Translations under genes and position numbers: made by a program | Shown: in pieces, positions 31,157-42,844 of the stretch | Position numbering within the stretch: position 1 is the stretch's first letter | How the letters are laid out: the number at the start of each line of letters is the position of its first letter | NCBI RefSeq assembly: GCF_033723955.1 | Contig: NZ_CP137555.1 | Coordinates: 3,340,001-3,404,000 of the forward strand | Direction of reading: 5' to 3' | DNA length: 64,000 bases | From: Microbulbifer pacificus | GTDB taxonomy: Bacteria > Pseudomonadota > Gammaproteobacteria > Pseudomonadales > Cellvibrionaceae | Notes under the pieces: generated by a model | The model's input: the letters and a program-made list of their open reading frames with translations, nothing else | What the model was told of the DNA's origin: nothing | The model's database searches: none

Positions 31157-32611
31157 TTATTTTGCTGCCGGGGCGATTTGCTGGTGCCAGTCACTGGCCT
31201 GCTGGAACTGGTGCGCGACATTCAGCATGCGCGCCTCGTCCAGGTAATTGCCAATGATCTGCAGGCCGACGGGCAGGCCGTGGGCGAAACCGCAGGGAAT
31301 GGACATGCCGGGCAGGCCGGCCAGGTTGGTGGCAATGGTGTAAATGTCTTCCAGGTACATGGCCACCGGATCGGCATTTTTTTCGCCGAGCTTGAATGCC
31401 GGGTTCGGCGCGGTGGGGCCCATGATCACGTCCACTTTCTGGAAGGCGTCGACGAAGTCCTGCTTGATCAGGCGACGCACCTGCTGGGCCTTGTTGTAGT
31501 AGGCATCGTAATAGCCGGCGGAAAGGGCGTAGCTGCCGACCAGAATGCGGCGCTTCACTTCCTCGCCAAAGCCCTCGCCGCGGGAGCGCATATACAGGTC
31601 GCGCAGATCCGCGGGATTTTCGCAGCGGTAGCCGTAGCGCACGCCGTCGAAGCGCGACAGGTTGGCCGAGGCCTCCGCCGGTGCAATGACGTAATACGCG
31701 GGTACCGCGAGCTTGCTGTGGGGCAGGCTGATTTGCACCAGTTCCGCGCCGAGTTTTTCGTAGGCCGCCAGCGCCTCCTGCACCCGCGCGCCGACCTCGG
31801 AATCGAGACCCTCACCGAAGTACTCGCTGGGTACGCCGATCTTCAGGCCGGCAATGGAATCGTTCAGGTTGGCGGTGTAGTCCTGCACCGGGCGGTCCAG
31901 GCAGGTGGAATCCTTGTTGTCCGGTCCCGCCATTACCGACAGCATCAACGCCACGTCTTCGGCGGTGCGTGCGATGGGACCACCCTGGTCGAGGCTCGAT
32001 GCAAACGCGATCATGCCCCAGCGGGATACACGACCGTAGGTGGGTTTGAGGCCGGAGGTGCCGGTCATGGCCGCGGGCTGGCGAATGGAACCGCCGGTGT
32101 CGGAGGCGGTGGTGCCCGGTACCAGCTGTGCGGCCACTGCCGCGGCGGAACCGCCGGAGGAGCCGCCGGGGATCCGCGTTACGTCCCAGGGGTTTTTTAC
32201 CGGGCCGTAGAAGCTGGATTCGTTGGAGGAGCCCATCGCGAACTCGTCCATATTGGTTTTGCCGAGACTGACGGCGCCCGCCTGCAGGAAGTTCTCCACC
32301 ACGGTGGCGTCGTAGGGCGACACGAAGTTGTCGAGCATTTTCGAGCCGCAGCTGGTGCGAACACCGCGGGTGCAGAAAATGTCCTTGTGGGCGATGGGTA
32401 CACCGCACAGGGCCGGGGCGTCACCCTGGGCCAGGCGTGCATCGGCAGCGGCGGCCTGCTGGATGGCCTGCTCGCCGGTGACGGTGATAAAGCTGTTGAA
32501 CTGGCTATCCAGCTGCTGGATGCGCTCCAGCATATGGCTGGTGATCTCGACGCTGGAGAACTGCTTGTCGCGCAGGCCGCGGATAATCTCGGCGATGGTC
32601 AACTGATGCAT
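31157..32611 (-). CDS. gatA: Asp/Glu-tRNA(Asn/Gln) amidotransferase subunit A
   Basis: 484 aa amidase-signature protein. The triad is Lys76 ([11 protein letters not shown]), cis-Ser151 ([13 protein letters not shown]) and the nucleophile Ser175 ([11 protein letters not shown]). It releases ammonia from glutamine for transfer to Glu-tRNA(Gln) or Asp-tRNA(Asn) bound by GatB. The presence of gatCAB indicates that this organism uses indirect aminoacylation for at least one of these tRNAs, although tRNA-Gln genes alone do not say which. Located 63 bp after gatC. Confidence 0.98.
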   Translation of the reverse strand: MHQLTIAEIIRGLRDKQFSSVEITSHMLERIQQLDSQFNSFITVTGEQAIQQAAAADARLAQGDAPALCGVPIAHKDIFCTRGVRTSCGSKMLDNFVSPYDATVVENFLQAGAVSLGKTNMDEFAMGSSNESSFYGPVKNPWDVTRIPGGSSGGSAAAVAAQLVPGTTASDTGGSIRQPAAMTGTSGLKPTYGRVSRWGMIAFASSLDQGGPIARTAEDVALMLSVMAGPDNKDSTCLDRPVQDYTANLNDSIAGLKIGVPSEYFGEGLDSEVGARVQEALAAYEKLGAELVQISLPHSKLAVPAYYVIAPAEASANLSRFDGVRYGYRCENPADLRDLYMRSRGEGFGEEVKRRILVGSYALSAGYYDAYYNKAQQVRRLIKQDFVDAFQKVDVIMGPTAPNPAFKLGEKNADPVAMYLEDIYTIATNLAGLPGMSIPCGFAHGLPVGLQIIGNYLDEARMLNVAHQFQQASDWHQQIAPAAK

Positions 32612-32674
32612 GGGAAATCCGGTTTCTTGTCTATTCTGTAGTCGCTTGCGGCTGGTCGGTCAGTCGGTGACCCG

Positions 32675-32962
32675 TCAATCAATCACCTTCGGCACCAAGT
32701 ACAGGCCCGCCTCGGTCTGGGGCGCCAGCGCGAGGAATTCCTCGCGGCGATTGGGTTCGGTGACCTGGTCGCGGCGCAGTACCTGCACCTCGTCCAGCGG
32801 GTGCGCCATGGGCAGGACACCGTCGGTATTCACCGCCTGCAGCTGGTCTACCAGTTGCAGTACGTCGCCGAGGCGGCTGCTGACTTCTTCAATGGTTTCT
32901 TTGGAGATGGCGATGCGGGCCAGTTCGGCCAGCTTTTCAACGGTTTGCGCGTCCACGGCCAT
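32675..32962 (-). CDS. gatC: Asp/Glu-tRNA(Asn/Gln) amidotransferase subunit C
   Basis: 95 aa, the usual size. VEKLAELARIAISKETIEEVSSRL is the N-terminal helix pair and VLPMAHPLDEVQVLRRDQVTEP is the conserved central linker that wraps GatA. It stabilises the GatA-GatB complex. First gene of the minus-strand gatCAB operon, divergent from mreB. Confidence 0.97.
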   Translation of the reverse strand: MAVDAQTVEKLAELARIAISKETIEEVSSRLGDVLQLVDQLQAVNTDGVLPMAHPLDEVQVLRRDQVTEPNRREEFLALAPQTEAGLYLVPKVID

Positions 32963-34443
<1,481 letters not shown>

Positions 34444-34565
34444 TCTGGTGACTGTCTGCTTTGGCGGCGCTCAGGGACGCAGGAGTGCCGCCGCATCAGC
34501 GCGCATGGAATTAGCGCCACAGCCAATAACAACATCATTGCTGAGCAGGTCGATGGGGGCCGCCC

Positions 34566-35429
34566 ATTAAACCGTTATTTACTCGAGGTCCGTCGCCGGA
34601 ATCCCGCATTGTGGTGCTGGGCCTGGTGGCGACCGCGCTTATTCTGGTCAATCTCTACACCGATTGGCTGGACCCCGTGCGCGAACGCCTCTCCAGTCTT
34701 GCCGCACCCTTCTACTGGATCACCGGAACGCCGTCCCGTGTGGGCGACTGGGCGGAAGACCAGCTGCGCACCCGCGAAGAGCTGGTGGAAGAAAACAGCC
34801 GCCTCAAGCACCAGGTCATGCTGCTGGAGCAGCAGACCCAGCTGCTCGCCGCGGTGCGTGCGGAAAACACCCAGCTGAAAGAACTGATGAACTCCGCCGA
34901 GAGTGTGGATCAGCGGGTGCTGGTGGCGCAGGTAATCGGTGTGTCCCCGGACCCCCTCGAGCATGTGCTGATCATCGACAAGGGCCGCAGTGACGGCGTT
35001 CGCGACGGTACCGCGATCATGGACGCCAGTGGCCTGCTCGGACAGGTGGTCGAAGCGGGGGATTTCTCCAGTCGCGTACTGCTGATCACCGACGCCGACC
35101 ACGCGCTGCCGGTGCAGGTGCTGCGCAACAGTGTGCGTGCGGTGGCCGAGGGCACCGGCGACCTGTACCGCCTGAAGCTTCGCCATCTGGCCAATACCAG
35201 TGATATCCGTGAGGGTGACCTGTTGCTGAGCTCCGGTCTCGGCGGCCGCTTCCCGGCAGGCTATCCGGTGGGTGAGGTGATTGCAGTCAGGCGCGACCCC
35301 GGCAAGGCGTTTGCCGATGTGGATGTACAGCCCCGCGGGCTGATGAATCGCAGCCGCTTTGTGCTGGCAGTGATCGGCAACGAGGACGTCGACCCGACGG
35401 AAGGCCTGGCGCCCGCGGCGCGGGATTGA
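34566..35429 (+). CDS. mreC: Rod-shape-determining protein MreC (likely ATT start)
   Basis: 287 aa if translation begins at ATT 34566, giving (M)KPLFTRGPSPESRIVVLGL, which matches the conserved MreC start MKPxFxRGPS of other gammaproteobacteria. No ATG, GTG or TTG exists in frame between the upstream stop at 34542 and this point. The next possible start, GTG at 34611, would delete the conserved segment and cut into the membrane anchor. A GGGGG stretch lies 6 nt before the ATT. The rest is standard: one span (about 14-34), a coiled coil (about 58-90), and a periplasmic beta domain with SDGVRDGTAIMDASGLLGQVVE and SGLGGRFPAGYPVGEV. It links MreB filaments to PBP2/RodA. Confidence 0.9.
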   Translation: MKPLFTRGPSPESRIVVLGLVATALILVNLYTDWLDPVRERLSSLAAPFYWITGTPSRVGDWAEDQLRTREELVEENSRLKHQVMLLEQQTQLLAAVRAENTQLKELMNSAESVDQRVLVAQVIGVSPDPLEHVLIIDKGRSDGVRDGTAIMDASGLLGQVVEAGDFSSRVLLITDADHALPVQVLRNSVRAVAEGTGDLYRLKLRHLANTSDIREGDLLLSSGLGGRFPAGYPVGEVIAVRRDPGKAFADVDVQPRGLMNRSRFVLAVIGNEDVDPTEGLAPAARD

Positions 35430-35433
35430 TGCC

Positions 35434-35913
35434 ATGGACGCCCACAATCGCTGGTTCATCCTGCTGACCTTTCTTGTGGCCTTGTTGCTGGCGGTAATGC
35501 CGCTGCCCGCCAACTGGCTCTGGTTCCGTCCCTCCTTCTGTGCCCTGCTGGTCATATTCTGGACCACCCGCATGCCGGAAAATCTGGGTGTCGGCTTTGC
35601 CTGGATCATGGGACTGCTGGAAGACCTGGTTACCGGCTCGACCCTGGGGGCCCACGCCCTGTCCCTTGGGGTGCTCGCCTATTTCAGCCTGCTCACCTAT
35701 CGCCGCACCCGTGCGTTCAATCCCGGGCAACAGCTGATGTGGGTGTTCGTGCTGGTGGGAATCAACCAGCTGTTGGGTAACTGGGTACACGGCCTCGCCG
35801 GCAAAACGGTGCCGGGGCTCACGTTCCTGTGGCCGGCTCTGACCACTGCTCTATTGTGGCCACTGGTGACCCCCTGGCTGGGTGGACTGGCGTCGCGGCT
35901 GCGAATTCGCTGA
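35434..35913 (+). CDS. mreD: Rod-shape-determining protein MreD
   Basis: 159 aa with five or six membrane spans and the conserved segment RMPENLGVGFAWIMGLLEDLVTGSTLGAHALS (only part quoted as a motif: GLLEDLVTGSTLG, residues about 64-76). It starts 4 bp after mreC and is its usual partner in the elongasome, a membrane protein with an ECF-transporter-like fold. Confidence 0.95.
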   Translation: MDAHNRWFILLTFLVALLLAVMPLPANWLWFRPSFCALLVIFWTTRMPENLGVGFAWIMGLLEDLVTGSTLGAHALSLGVLAYFSLLTYRRTRAFNPGQQLMWVFVLVGINQLLGNWVHGLAGKTVPGLTFLWPALTTALLWPLVTPWLGGLASRLRIR

Positions 35914-35953
35914 AAATCTACTGCGCGAGCGCCTGGCGGCGTCCGGCGGTGCT

Positions 35954-35984
35954 CGGAATGCTCATGTACTGAGTGTACATTCCG
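35954..35984. other. Imperfect hairpin between mreD and maf
   Basis: CGGA, bulge, ATGTAC, loop TGAGT, GTACAT, TCCG. It lies about 40 nt after mreD. No T-run follows, so it is not a clear terminator. A TCCGGCGG copy flanks it on each side as a direct repeat. Confidence 0.4.
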
Positions 35985-36111
35985 CTTCCTGTGCTCCGGC
36001 GGCCACCACCAGCCACCCGCTCGCTACGATTTTTAACGGTGCCGAGATTGCAGTCGGCAAATTTGTGTTAAGTCGCGCCGCCGGCGCGGTTATTTTTCGA
36101 GCGGGGCCGCT

Positions 36112-36117
36112 ATAATC
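36112..36117 (+). promoter_or_regulatory. Candidate -10 for maf-rng-yhdP
   Basis: TATAAT 50 nt before maf. The 255-bp gap after mreD also suggests a separate promoter, but no -35 at 16-18 nt could be recognised. Confidence 0.4.
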
Positions 36118-36167
36118 AGGCCTTTAGCCGAACCCATTGCCCGAATTCATAACGATAAGACGAACCC

Positions 36168-36809
36168 GTGCCAGATCCAGAATCCACACAGCGCCTGATT
36201 CTCGCCTCCGCATCGCCGCGGCGGGCGGAGCTGTTGCAGCAGATTGGCGTACCGTTTGCAGTTGCCGCCACTTCCGTGGAAGAGCGCCGCGGTGTCGATG
36301 AATCGCCGCGGGATTACGTGCTGCGTCTGGCCCGGGAAAAGTCCCGCGCGGGTTTCGCGCAGGTGCAACAGTCATCACACGCTGGAGCGGCGGTGTGGTC
36401 TCTGGGCGCGGATACCATTGGTGTGGTGGATGGCCAGATTTTGGAAAAACCCCGCGATTTCGCCGATTTTACCCGCATGATGCGTCTTATGTCCGGCCGT
36501 GAGCACTCGGTGCTCACAGCGGTGTGCCTAAGTGGTGCCGGCGGCGAATTCAGCGAGGTGGTGGAGACCCGGGTGCGCTTTCGCGCACTGGATCGCGCGC
36601 TGCTCGAAGGCTACTGGAATACCGGTGAGCCACAGGACAAGGCGGGCGGATACGGCATCCAGGGCATGGGTGCCGTGCTGGTGGAATCCATTCACGGCAG
36701 TTACAGCAATGTGGTGGGGCTGCCGCTGGAGGCCCTGGCGGAGTTGCTGGAGCGGGCGGGCATCGCCTATTGGCAGACAGGGACGAAGTTGGGAGCGACC
36801 TGCCCGTGA
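36168..36809 (+). CDS. maf: Maf-family nucleoside triphosphate pyrophosphatase
   Basis: 213 aa. LILASASPRRAELLQQIGVPF is the Maf nucleotide-binding start and SLGADTIGVVDGQILEKP holds the catalytic Asp; GGYGIQGMGAVLVESIHGSYSNVVGLPLE near the C-terminus is the second conserved block. Maf (YhdE type) hydrolyses dTTP/UTP and modified nucleotides. The position after mreD and before rng is the same as in E. coli. Its stop overlaps the rng start by four bases (GTGA). Confidence 0.97.
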   Translation: MPDPESTQRLILASASPRRAELLQQIGVPFAVAATSVEERRGVDESPRDYVLRLAREKSRAGFAQVQQSSHAGAAVWSLGADTIGVVDGQILEKPRDFADFTRMMRLMSGREHSVLTAVCLSGAGGEFSEVVETRVRFRALDRALLEGYWNTGEPQDKAGGYGIQGMGAVLVESIHGSYSNVVGLPLEALAELLERAGIAYWQTGTKLGATCP

Positions 36810-38293
36810 GCGAAGAATTACTTATCAACGTGGCGCCAATGGAAACCCGTGTGGCGCTGGTGGAAAACGGCGTGCTGCAGGAGGTCTATCTCGAACGCAC
36901 CGCACGCCGCGGGATCGTCGGCAACATCTATAAAGGCAAGGTGGTACGGGTGCTGCCGGGCATGCAGGCGGCGTTCGTGGATATTGGCCTCGAGCGCGCC
37001 GGGTTTATCCATGCCTCGGATATTGCGCCGCTGGACGAGCACGGCATGGAGTCCCGCGAGGGCGAAGTGGCGGACATCCGTGCGCTGGTGCGCGAGGGCC
37101 AATCGCTGGTGGTGCAGGTGGTGAAAGACCCCATCTCCAGCAAGGGCGCGCGTCTCACCACCCATCTCTCGGTGTCCGCCCGCTACCTGGTGTACATGCC
37201 GCAGACCCGACATATTGGCATCTCCAACCGCATCGAAGACGAAGCCGAGCGCGAGCGCCTGCGCGCGCTGGTGGATCTGGCGGCGGCAAAGCTGGCGGAA
37301 GAGGGCCACAGCGGCGACGGCGGCTTTATCCTGCGCACGGTGGCTGAGGGCGTCAGTGAAGAGGAGTTGCTGCGGGATATCCCTTTCCTGTACAAGCTGT
37401 GGAAGGAACTCGAGCAGCGCGTCAAGATCGAAAGAGAGCCGGCGATCATATACGAAGATCTGCCGCTGTTCATGCGCGCACTGCGGGACCTGGCGCGGCC
37501 GCATACGGAAAAGATCCGTATCGACTCCCGCGAGGCCCACGCCCGCGCCGCCAAGTTCACCAGTAAATACGCGCCGGAAATCGCGCCGCGTATCGAGCAT
37601 TACCCCGGCGAGCGGCCGCTGTTCGACCTCTACGGGGTGGAAGAGGAAATCCGCAAGGCGCTGCAGAACAAGGTTACGCTCAAATCCGGTGGCTACCTGA
37701 TCGTCGAGCAGACCGAGGCCATGAGCACCATCGATGTGAACACCGGTGCGTTCGTCGGCCATCGCAATCTCGAAGAGACCATCTTCAAAACCAACCTGGA
37801 GGCGGCCACGGCCATCGCCCGCCAGCTGCGCCTGCGCAACCTAGGCGGCATTATCATCATCGACTTTATCGACATGCAGGACCCGGAGCACCAGCGCCAG
37901 GTACTGCGCACACTGGAGAAGGCGCTGGAGCGGGATCACGCCAAGAGCAGCATCACCGGTGTGTCCGAACTGGGGCTGGTGGAAATGACGCGAAAGCGCA
38001 CCCGCGAATCCCTCGGGCAGATGCTGTGTGAGCCCTGCAGCGTATGTGCCGGGCGCGGAACCCTGAAAACCGCTGAAACGGTGTGCTATGAAATCTTCCG
38101 GGAGATCATCCGCGAGGCCCGCGCCTACGACAGCGACAAGATCATGGTGCTGGCAAGCCAGGTGGTGATTGACCTGCTGTTGGACGAGGAATCCGCCAAT
38201 GTGGCGGATCTCGAGGAATTTATCGGACGCCCCATCCAGTTCCAGGTGGAGCCCATCTACAACCAGGAGCAGTACGACATTGTACTGGTGTGA
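36806..38293 (+). CDS. rng: Ribonuclease G
   Basis: 495 aa from GTG 36806, chosen because VSEELLINVAPMETRVALVENG matches the E. coli RNase G start, with GGGAG 10 nt upstream. The embedded S1 domain covers about 37-125 (GNIYKGKVVRVLPGMQAAFVDIG). The catalytic Asp pair lies in STIDVNTGAFVG and IIIIDFIDM, and the CEPCSVCAGRG zinc-link cysteines follow near residue 410. It processes 16S rRNA 5' ends and degrades mRNA. The four-base overlap with maf indicates translational coupling. Confidence 0.97.
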   Translation: MSEELLINVAPMETRVALVENGVLQEVYLERTARRGIVGNIYKGKVVRVLPGMQAAFVDIGLERAGFIHASDIAPLDEHGMESREGEVADIRALVREGQSLVVQVVKDPISSKGARLTTHLSVSARYLVYMPQTRHIGISNRIEDEAERERLRALVDLAAAKLAEEGHSGDGGFILRTVAEGVSEEELLRDIPFLYKLWKELEQRVKIEREPAIIYEDLPLFMRALRDLARPHTEKIRIDSREAHARAAKFTSKYAPEIAPRIEHYPGERPLFDLYGVEEEIRKALQNKVTLKSGGYLIVEQTEAMSTIDVNTGAFVGHRNLEETIFKTNLEAATAIARQLRLRNLGGIIIIDFIDMQDPEHQRQVLRTLEKALERDHAKSSITGVSELGLVEMTRKRTRESLGQMLCEPCSVCAGRGTLKTAETVCYEIFREIIREARAYDSDKIMVLASQVVIDLLLDEESANVADLEEFIGRPIQFQVEPIYNQEQYDIVLV

Positions 38294-38368
38294 GTTTGCC
38301 ACCGGCGCGCTTCGTGCGCGCCGCCAGCGTGACGCCATCGTCAGGACCATCCGGGGAGGTGGGGCCTG

Positions 38369-41300
38369 ATGTTGTGGCTGCGCTGGTGTGTCCGCAAGTT
38401 CTGGTTGCTGGTGGTCACACTGCTGATCTCGCTCGCGATCCTGGTACAGACCGGGCGCATCCTATCGCCCCAAGTTGGCAACTACAGTCCGCAGATCAGC
38501 CACTGGCTGTCTCAACGCCTCGGCGCACCGGTGGCGCTGGAGCATATTTCCCTGCGCTGGCAGGCGCTGGAAGTGGCGCTGCAGATCGACGGTCTCAATA
38601 TCGGCGCCGAAGGGCAGGTGAAGCTGCAGCGCGGTCTGTTCCATCTCGATCTGCTGTCCAGTCTGTGGAACCGTGAACTCATCTGGAAGAACCTGGAGGT
38701 GGACGGCTTCTCCGCACAGCTGCAGCAGCGCGCGGAAGGCGGCTGGCAGGTACAGGGTTTCCCGCTGGCGAGCGCTGCAAGCCATGAGCAGAGTACCCAC
38801 AACACCGCCGGCATGCGCCTCGGTGACCCGGCGCGTATCTTCCAGCTGGGGCCGAAAGTGCTGGTGCGGGATGCCAGTCTCGGCCTGGTACTCAGCGACG
38901 GCCAGTCCGCCAATGTCGACCTGCGGGAAATCCAGCTGGAGAACAGCGGCAATTTTCACCGCCTGGTGGCAAGGGCCTATGTCACCGGCGCCATGGAGAG
39001 TCTGCACCGCGGCGAAGAGAGTTTTCACCTGGTGCTCGAAGGTCGCGGCAACCCGCGCCGCAGCGACGAATTTTCCCTGCGCGGTTACGCGCAGCTGAAC
39101 GAATTGATGGTGGATGCGGACCTGGTAGGACTGCTGTACCAGCTGTCGCCGCTGCCGGAGAAACTGTACTGGCCCGGGCGCAAACTCGCCGGTGGCCGCC
39201 TGTGGCTGAGCTCCGATGCGAAAAACGGCTACAGCCTGCGGGGTGACCTGAGCCTCGCGCAAATGGCGCAGAGCGACGCCGGTGGCGAGCAACGGCAATC
39301 TGATGCAGGCGGCCAACCCCGCGGCGCGCTGGAAACCCTGAACGCGCTGTCGAGCAATATTTCCGGCCGCTGGCGTCCCGGCGAATCCTGGGAGCTGGTA
39401 CTGCAGGAACTGGGGCTCAACTGGCAGCAGTTGGAAGTGCCTGCCGTCAACCTGCAGGCCAGTGGCGACCAGCAAGGCAATCTTGAGCTGGCGGTGGACC
39501 AGATTGAACTGCAGGCCTGGCACCGGGTACTGCGGGTACTGGAACTGATTCCGGAAAAGGCCGACGAGTGGTTACAGGCACTGGAGCCCACCGGCGAACT
39601 CATGAACGTGCGCCTGGCCCGTCGCGATGGCGACGTCAGTGTGGCCGCCAACCTGCAGAATGTGTCGGCAGGTGCCCACCTGGGCGCGCCAGCCGTCACC
39701 GGCGTCAATGGATACATGACCCTCAATGGCCAGGGCGGTCGCGTGGAGCTCGACAGCGGCCGGGGTTTCAGCGCGCACTTCCCGTTGTTGTATGAGGCTC
39801 CTTTCTCCTTCGATGCCGCCCGCGGCACCGTGGCCTGGGATATCGACCGCGACCACAACACCGTTTCGGTGTACTCCGGGCCACTGATGCTGGACGCTGC
39901 GCCGGTAGAGCATGCGGAGTTCAGTGCGGCGCCCGCCGCCGGCGTCACTTCTGGGGCGAGCGCCTACCGCGGCCAGTTCCTGCTACAGATTCCGCTGATC
40001 CCCCACAGCCGCGCTGCGGACTTTACCCTCGCTCTCGGCCTGCGCGATGTCGCCGTCGACGAGCAGCACAACCTGGTGCCCACTGTAGTGAGCGAGGATC
40101 TGCGCCAGTGGCTGAACCAGAGTGTCGGCAAGCACAACAAGGGCCGCATCCCCAGTGCCGGCTTTGTGTACCGCGGCTACAGCTATCGCGAAGGGGAAAA
40201 AGAGAATTTGCTCGCCCTGGGGCAGCACGAATTCCGCCAGACGGTGCAGCTGCAGGCGGACATAACCGGCAGCAGCCTGGAGTATGCCGCGGGCTGGCCG
40301 GCGGCGGAGAATGTAGACGGACACCTCGGGATCAACGACCGCGATGTACTGGTGCTGGCGCCGCGGGCGCGTCTCTGGCATGTGGATGGGGCCAACGTTT
40401 CCGTGCGGGTATCGCCGCAGCAAACCGGATCGCGCCTCGATGTGCGCGCGGAACTGGCGGGCCCGGCGGCCGACGGACTCAAACTGCTGCGGGAATCGCC
40501 GCTGCGGGACAAACTGGGCAAGGCCTTCGACAGCTGGAAGCTGGGCGGGGATATGCAGGGTACCCTGCGCATTGCCCAGCCGCTGGGCGGCGCCGATTTT
40601 GCTCCCAGCCAGCAGATCGACCTGCAGTTGAGCGATGCGGAACTGACCCTGCAGAACCTGAATCTCGATATCCAACACCTTAACGGCAATGTGCGCTACC
40701 ACAGTGTCGACGGCCTTGCGGGTTCGGCGTTCCGCGGCCAGCTCTGGGGTCAGCCGCTGAAGGCGTCCATCCAGCACCTGGGGCAGGGCGAAGAGCGCGA
40801 TACCCAGGTGGTGGTGCGCGGCCAGGCGGAGACCGCGAGTGTTGAGCGCTGGAGCGGGCGCCCGGAATTGCAGTGGCTCGAGGGCGCCCTCGACTACACC
40901 GCGCGTATCACCATTCCCGCCAGTGCCAAGCAGAAGCCCTACGGCGCGATTCTGGAACTGCAATCCGATCTGGAGCGGGTGGCGGTGAATCTGCCAGCTC
41001 CGCTGGCCAAGCCCGCGGGGCAGAAGTCCCGTTTCGTGCTGCGGGTGCCAATCGGCGACCAGGGCAATCTGTATCACCTCAGCTATGGCGAGCATCTGCA
41101 GGGGCAGATCTGGCAGGTCGATGGCCAGCTGGAACGGGCCTCCATTGCCCTGAACGCGGAGGCCAAACTGCCGCCGTCACCGGGTATTTCGATCATCGGT
41201 GACCTGCAATTGGTGGATCTGCAGCCGTGGCAAAATGCGCTGTCGATCTATACCGGCGACAAATCCGCTGCCGACGAAAAGGCCTCCGCCGCGCCGCCCG

Positions 41301-42727
41301 GGGAGAATACCGGGGACACTGCTCCATCCGATGCTACCGATACCGAGATGGCCGACTCCCGCCGTCTGCCGATTACCCTGGATCTCAGCACCGATCTGCT
41401 GCGGATTTCCGAGTCCACCCAGATCGACAATATCCATGTAAGTGGTCGCGGTGTCGGTGAGGACTGGCAGTTGCAGTTCGAGAGCGAAACCGCCACCGGT
41501 GAGCTCAGCGGTATGCTGCACTCCAGCACGCCGCTACAGGTCAAGCTTGAACATCTGCGGCTGCCGGCCATGGCGAAGGAAAAAACGACCGCGGGCGACG
41601 CCGCCCCGGAGCAGGCTGCGCCTCCAGTGGACCGCTGGCAGGGATTCGAATTTGCCAGCTTGCCGAAGGTGGATTTCAGTACCGACGAACTGTGGCTGGG
41701 TGAGGAGTCCCTCGGTCCCTGGTCCTTCCGCCTGCGGCCTTCGGCCGAGCGGCTGGTGGTGAGCGAAATCCACGGTGCCATGCGCGGTATCCGGATCGAA
41801 GGGCGCGGCGAAGCGGAAAACCGCCTGGGTGCGCAGCTGATGTGGATGCGCGATGAAACGGGCCGTGAGTCGTCGCAATTTATCGGCCGCCTGAGCGGTG
41901 AAAACCTCGGGGATGTGCTGCAGGCCTGGGGGCAGGAGGCGGCCATCGAAAGCCGCAGCGCCGTATTCGATACCGCACTGCGCTGGAGAGGTTCGCCGGC
42001 GATGGTGAACCCCAGCAGTCTCAACGGCGAGATCCGCATCGATATCCGCAACGGCCGCTTTATGCGCGCCAGCGACAACGCCGGCACCTCGCTGCTGCGA
42101 CTGTTGTCTCTGTTCAATTTCGACACCTGGGCGCGGCGCCTGCGGCTGGACTTTTCCGATCTGGTGCAGAGTGGCCTGACCTTCGACCAGGTGCACGGCG
42201 AGGTTTATTTCGAGGGCGACGGCGAGCTGTTGATCGCGGTACCGATCCAGGTAGTGGGGCCCACTAGTGAGTTGCAGATGGCGGGGCGGGTGAACCTGCA
42301 GCGTGAAGACCTGAACCTGACCCTGGTAGCGACCTTGCCGGTGGGCAATAACCTGGCCTTTGTGGCCGCACTCGCCGGCGGCCTGCCGGCGGCGGCGGGA
42401 GTCTACCTGATCAGTAAGGTGTTCAAGAAACAGGTGGACCGGGTGGCCAGCGTCAGTTATCGCATCAACGGCGAGTGGTCTGACCCGGAAGTGCGTTTCG
42501 ACCGGTTGTTTGACGACGGCGCCGCCGATCGCGAGGGCGAAAGTGCGGTGGCCGAGCGCAGGCAGGAAGTTGAACAGCACCAGCGGCAAAAAACGCAGGC
42601 GGAAACGGTTAAGCGCGCGGCCGAAGGCGCGGATTCCGCAAGTACCAAGTTACCGGTCAGCGGCGATTCCAGCGCGCCGGGCATACCAGGCGGCAAACCT
42701 CAGCAGTGGAACCCGGTGGGCGCATAG
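38369..42727 (+). CDS. yhdP: YhdP-family AsmA-like phospholipid-transport protein
   Basis: 1452 aa. An N-terminal membrane anchor (about 8-28: FWLLVVTLLISLAILVQTG) is followed by a very long periplasmic beta-rich body and the AsmA-like C-terminal domain, with MRASDNAGTSLLRLLSLFNFDTWARRLRLDFSDL and VGPTSELQMAGRVNLQREDLNLTL as conserved parts. YhdP, TamB and YdbH bridge the inner and outer membranes and carry phospholipids. The body has a Glu/Ala-rich insertion near residue 980, and the C-terminus ends in a charged tail of about 70 residues. It starts 75 bp after rng, the order found in E. coli. Confidence 0.93.
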   Translation: MLWLRWCVRKFWLLVVTLLISLAILVQTGRILSPQVGNYSPQISHWLSQRLGAPVALEHISLRWQALEVALQIDGLNIGAEGQVKLQRGLFHLDLLSSLWNRELIWKNLEVDGFSAQLQQRAEGGWQVQGFPLASAASHEQSTHNTAGMRLGDPARIFQLGPKVLVRDASLGLVLSDGQSANVDLREIQLENSGNFHRLVARAYVTGAMESLHRGEESFHLVLEGRGNPRRSDEFSLRGYAQLNELMVDADLVGLLYQLSPLPEKLYWPGRKLAGGRLWLSSDAKNGYSLRGDLSLAQMAQSDAGGEQRQSDAGGQPRGALETLNALSSNISGRWRPGESWELVLQELGLNWQQLEVPAVNLQASGDQQGNLELAVDQIELQAWHRVLRVLELIPEKADEWLQALEPTGELMNVRLARRDGDVSVAANLQNVSAGAHLGAPAVTGVNGYMTLNGQGGRVELDSGRGFSAHFPLLYEAPFSFDAARGTVAWDIDRDHNTVSVYSGPLMLDAAPVEHAEFSAAPAAGVTSGASAYRGQFLLQIPLIPHSRAADFTLALGLRDVAVDEQHNLVPTVVSEDLRQWLNQSVGKHNKGRIPSAGFVYRGYSYREGEKENLLALGQHEFRQTVQLQADITGSSLEYAAGWPAAENVDGHLGINDRDVLVLAPRARLWHVDGANVSVRVSPQQTGSRLDVRAELAGPAADGLKLLRESPLRDKLGKAFDSWKLGGDMQGTLRIAQPLGGADFAPSQQIDLQLSDAELTLQNLNLDIQHLNGNVRYHSVDGLAGSAFRGQLWGQPLKASIQHLGQGEERDTQVVVRGQAETASVERWSGRPELQWLEGALDYTARITIPASAKQKPYGAILELQSDLERVAVNLPAPLAKPAGQKSRFVLRVPIGDQGNLYHLSYGEHLQGQIWQVDGQLERASIALNAEAKLPPSPGISIIGDLQLVDLQPWQNALSIYTGDKSAADEKASAAPPGENTGDTAPSDATDTEMADSRRLPITLDLSTDLLRISESTQIDNIHVSGRGVGEDWQLQFESETATGELSGMLHSSTPLQVKLEHLRLPAMAKEKTTAGDAAPEQAAPPVDRWQGFEFASLPKVDFSTDELWLGEESLGPWSFRLRPSAERLVVSEIHGAMRGIRIEGRGEAENRLGAQLMWMRDETGRESSQFIGRLSGENLGDVLQAWGQEAAIESRSAVFDTALRWRGSPAMVNPSSLNGEIRIDIRNGRFMRASDNAGTSLLRLLSLFNFDTWARRLRLDFSDLVQSGLTFDQVHGEVYFEGDGELLIAVPIQVVGPTSELQMAGRVNLQREDLNLTLVATLPVGNNLAFVAALAGGLPAAAGVYLISKVFKKQVDRVASVSYRINGEWSDPEVRFDRLFDDGAADREGESAVAERRQEVEQHQRQKTQAETVKRAAEGADSASTKLPVSGDSSAPGIPGGKPQQWNPVGA

Positions 42728-42844
42728 CTGCCTACGGGGCCGGTTAGTGGTTGCAATAACCGAATAATTGTTCGATATTGACGCGTCTATAAACAAAAAT
42801 AACGCCATCAAAAGAATAAACACGTTATCCGAGGTGCGTCGCCA

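Noticed and set aside
34553-34570. ATG at 34553 as the mreC start
   Set aside because: It is in another frame and reaches a TAA after five codons.
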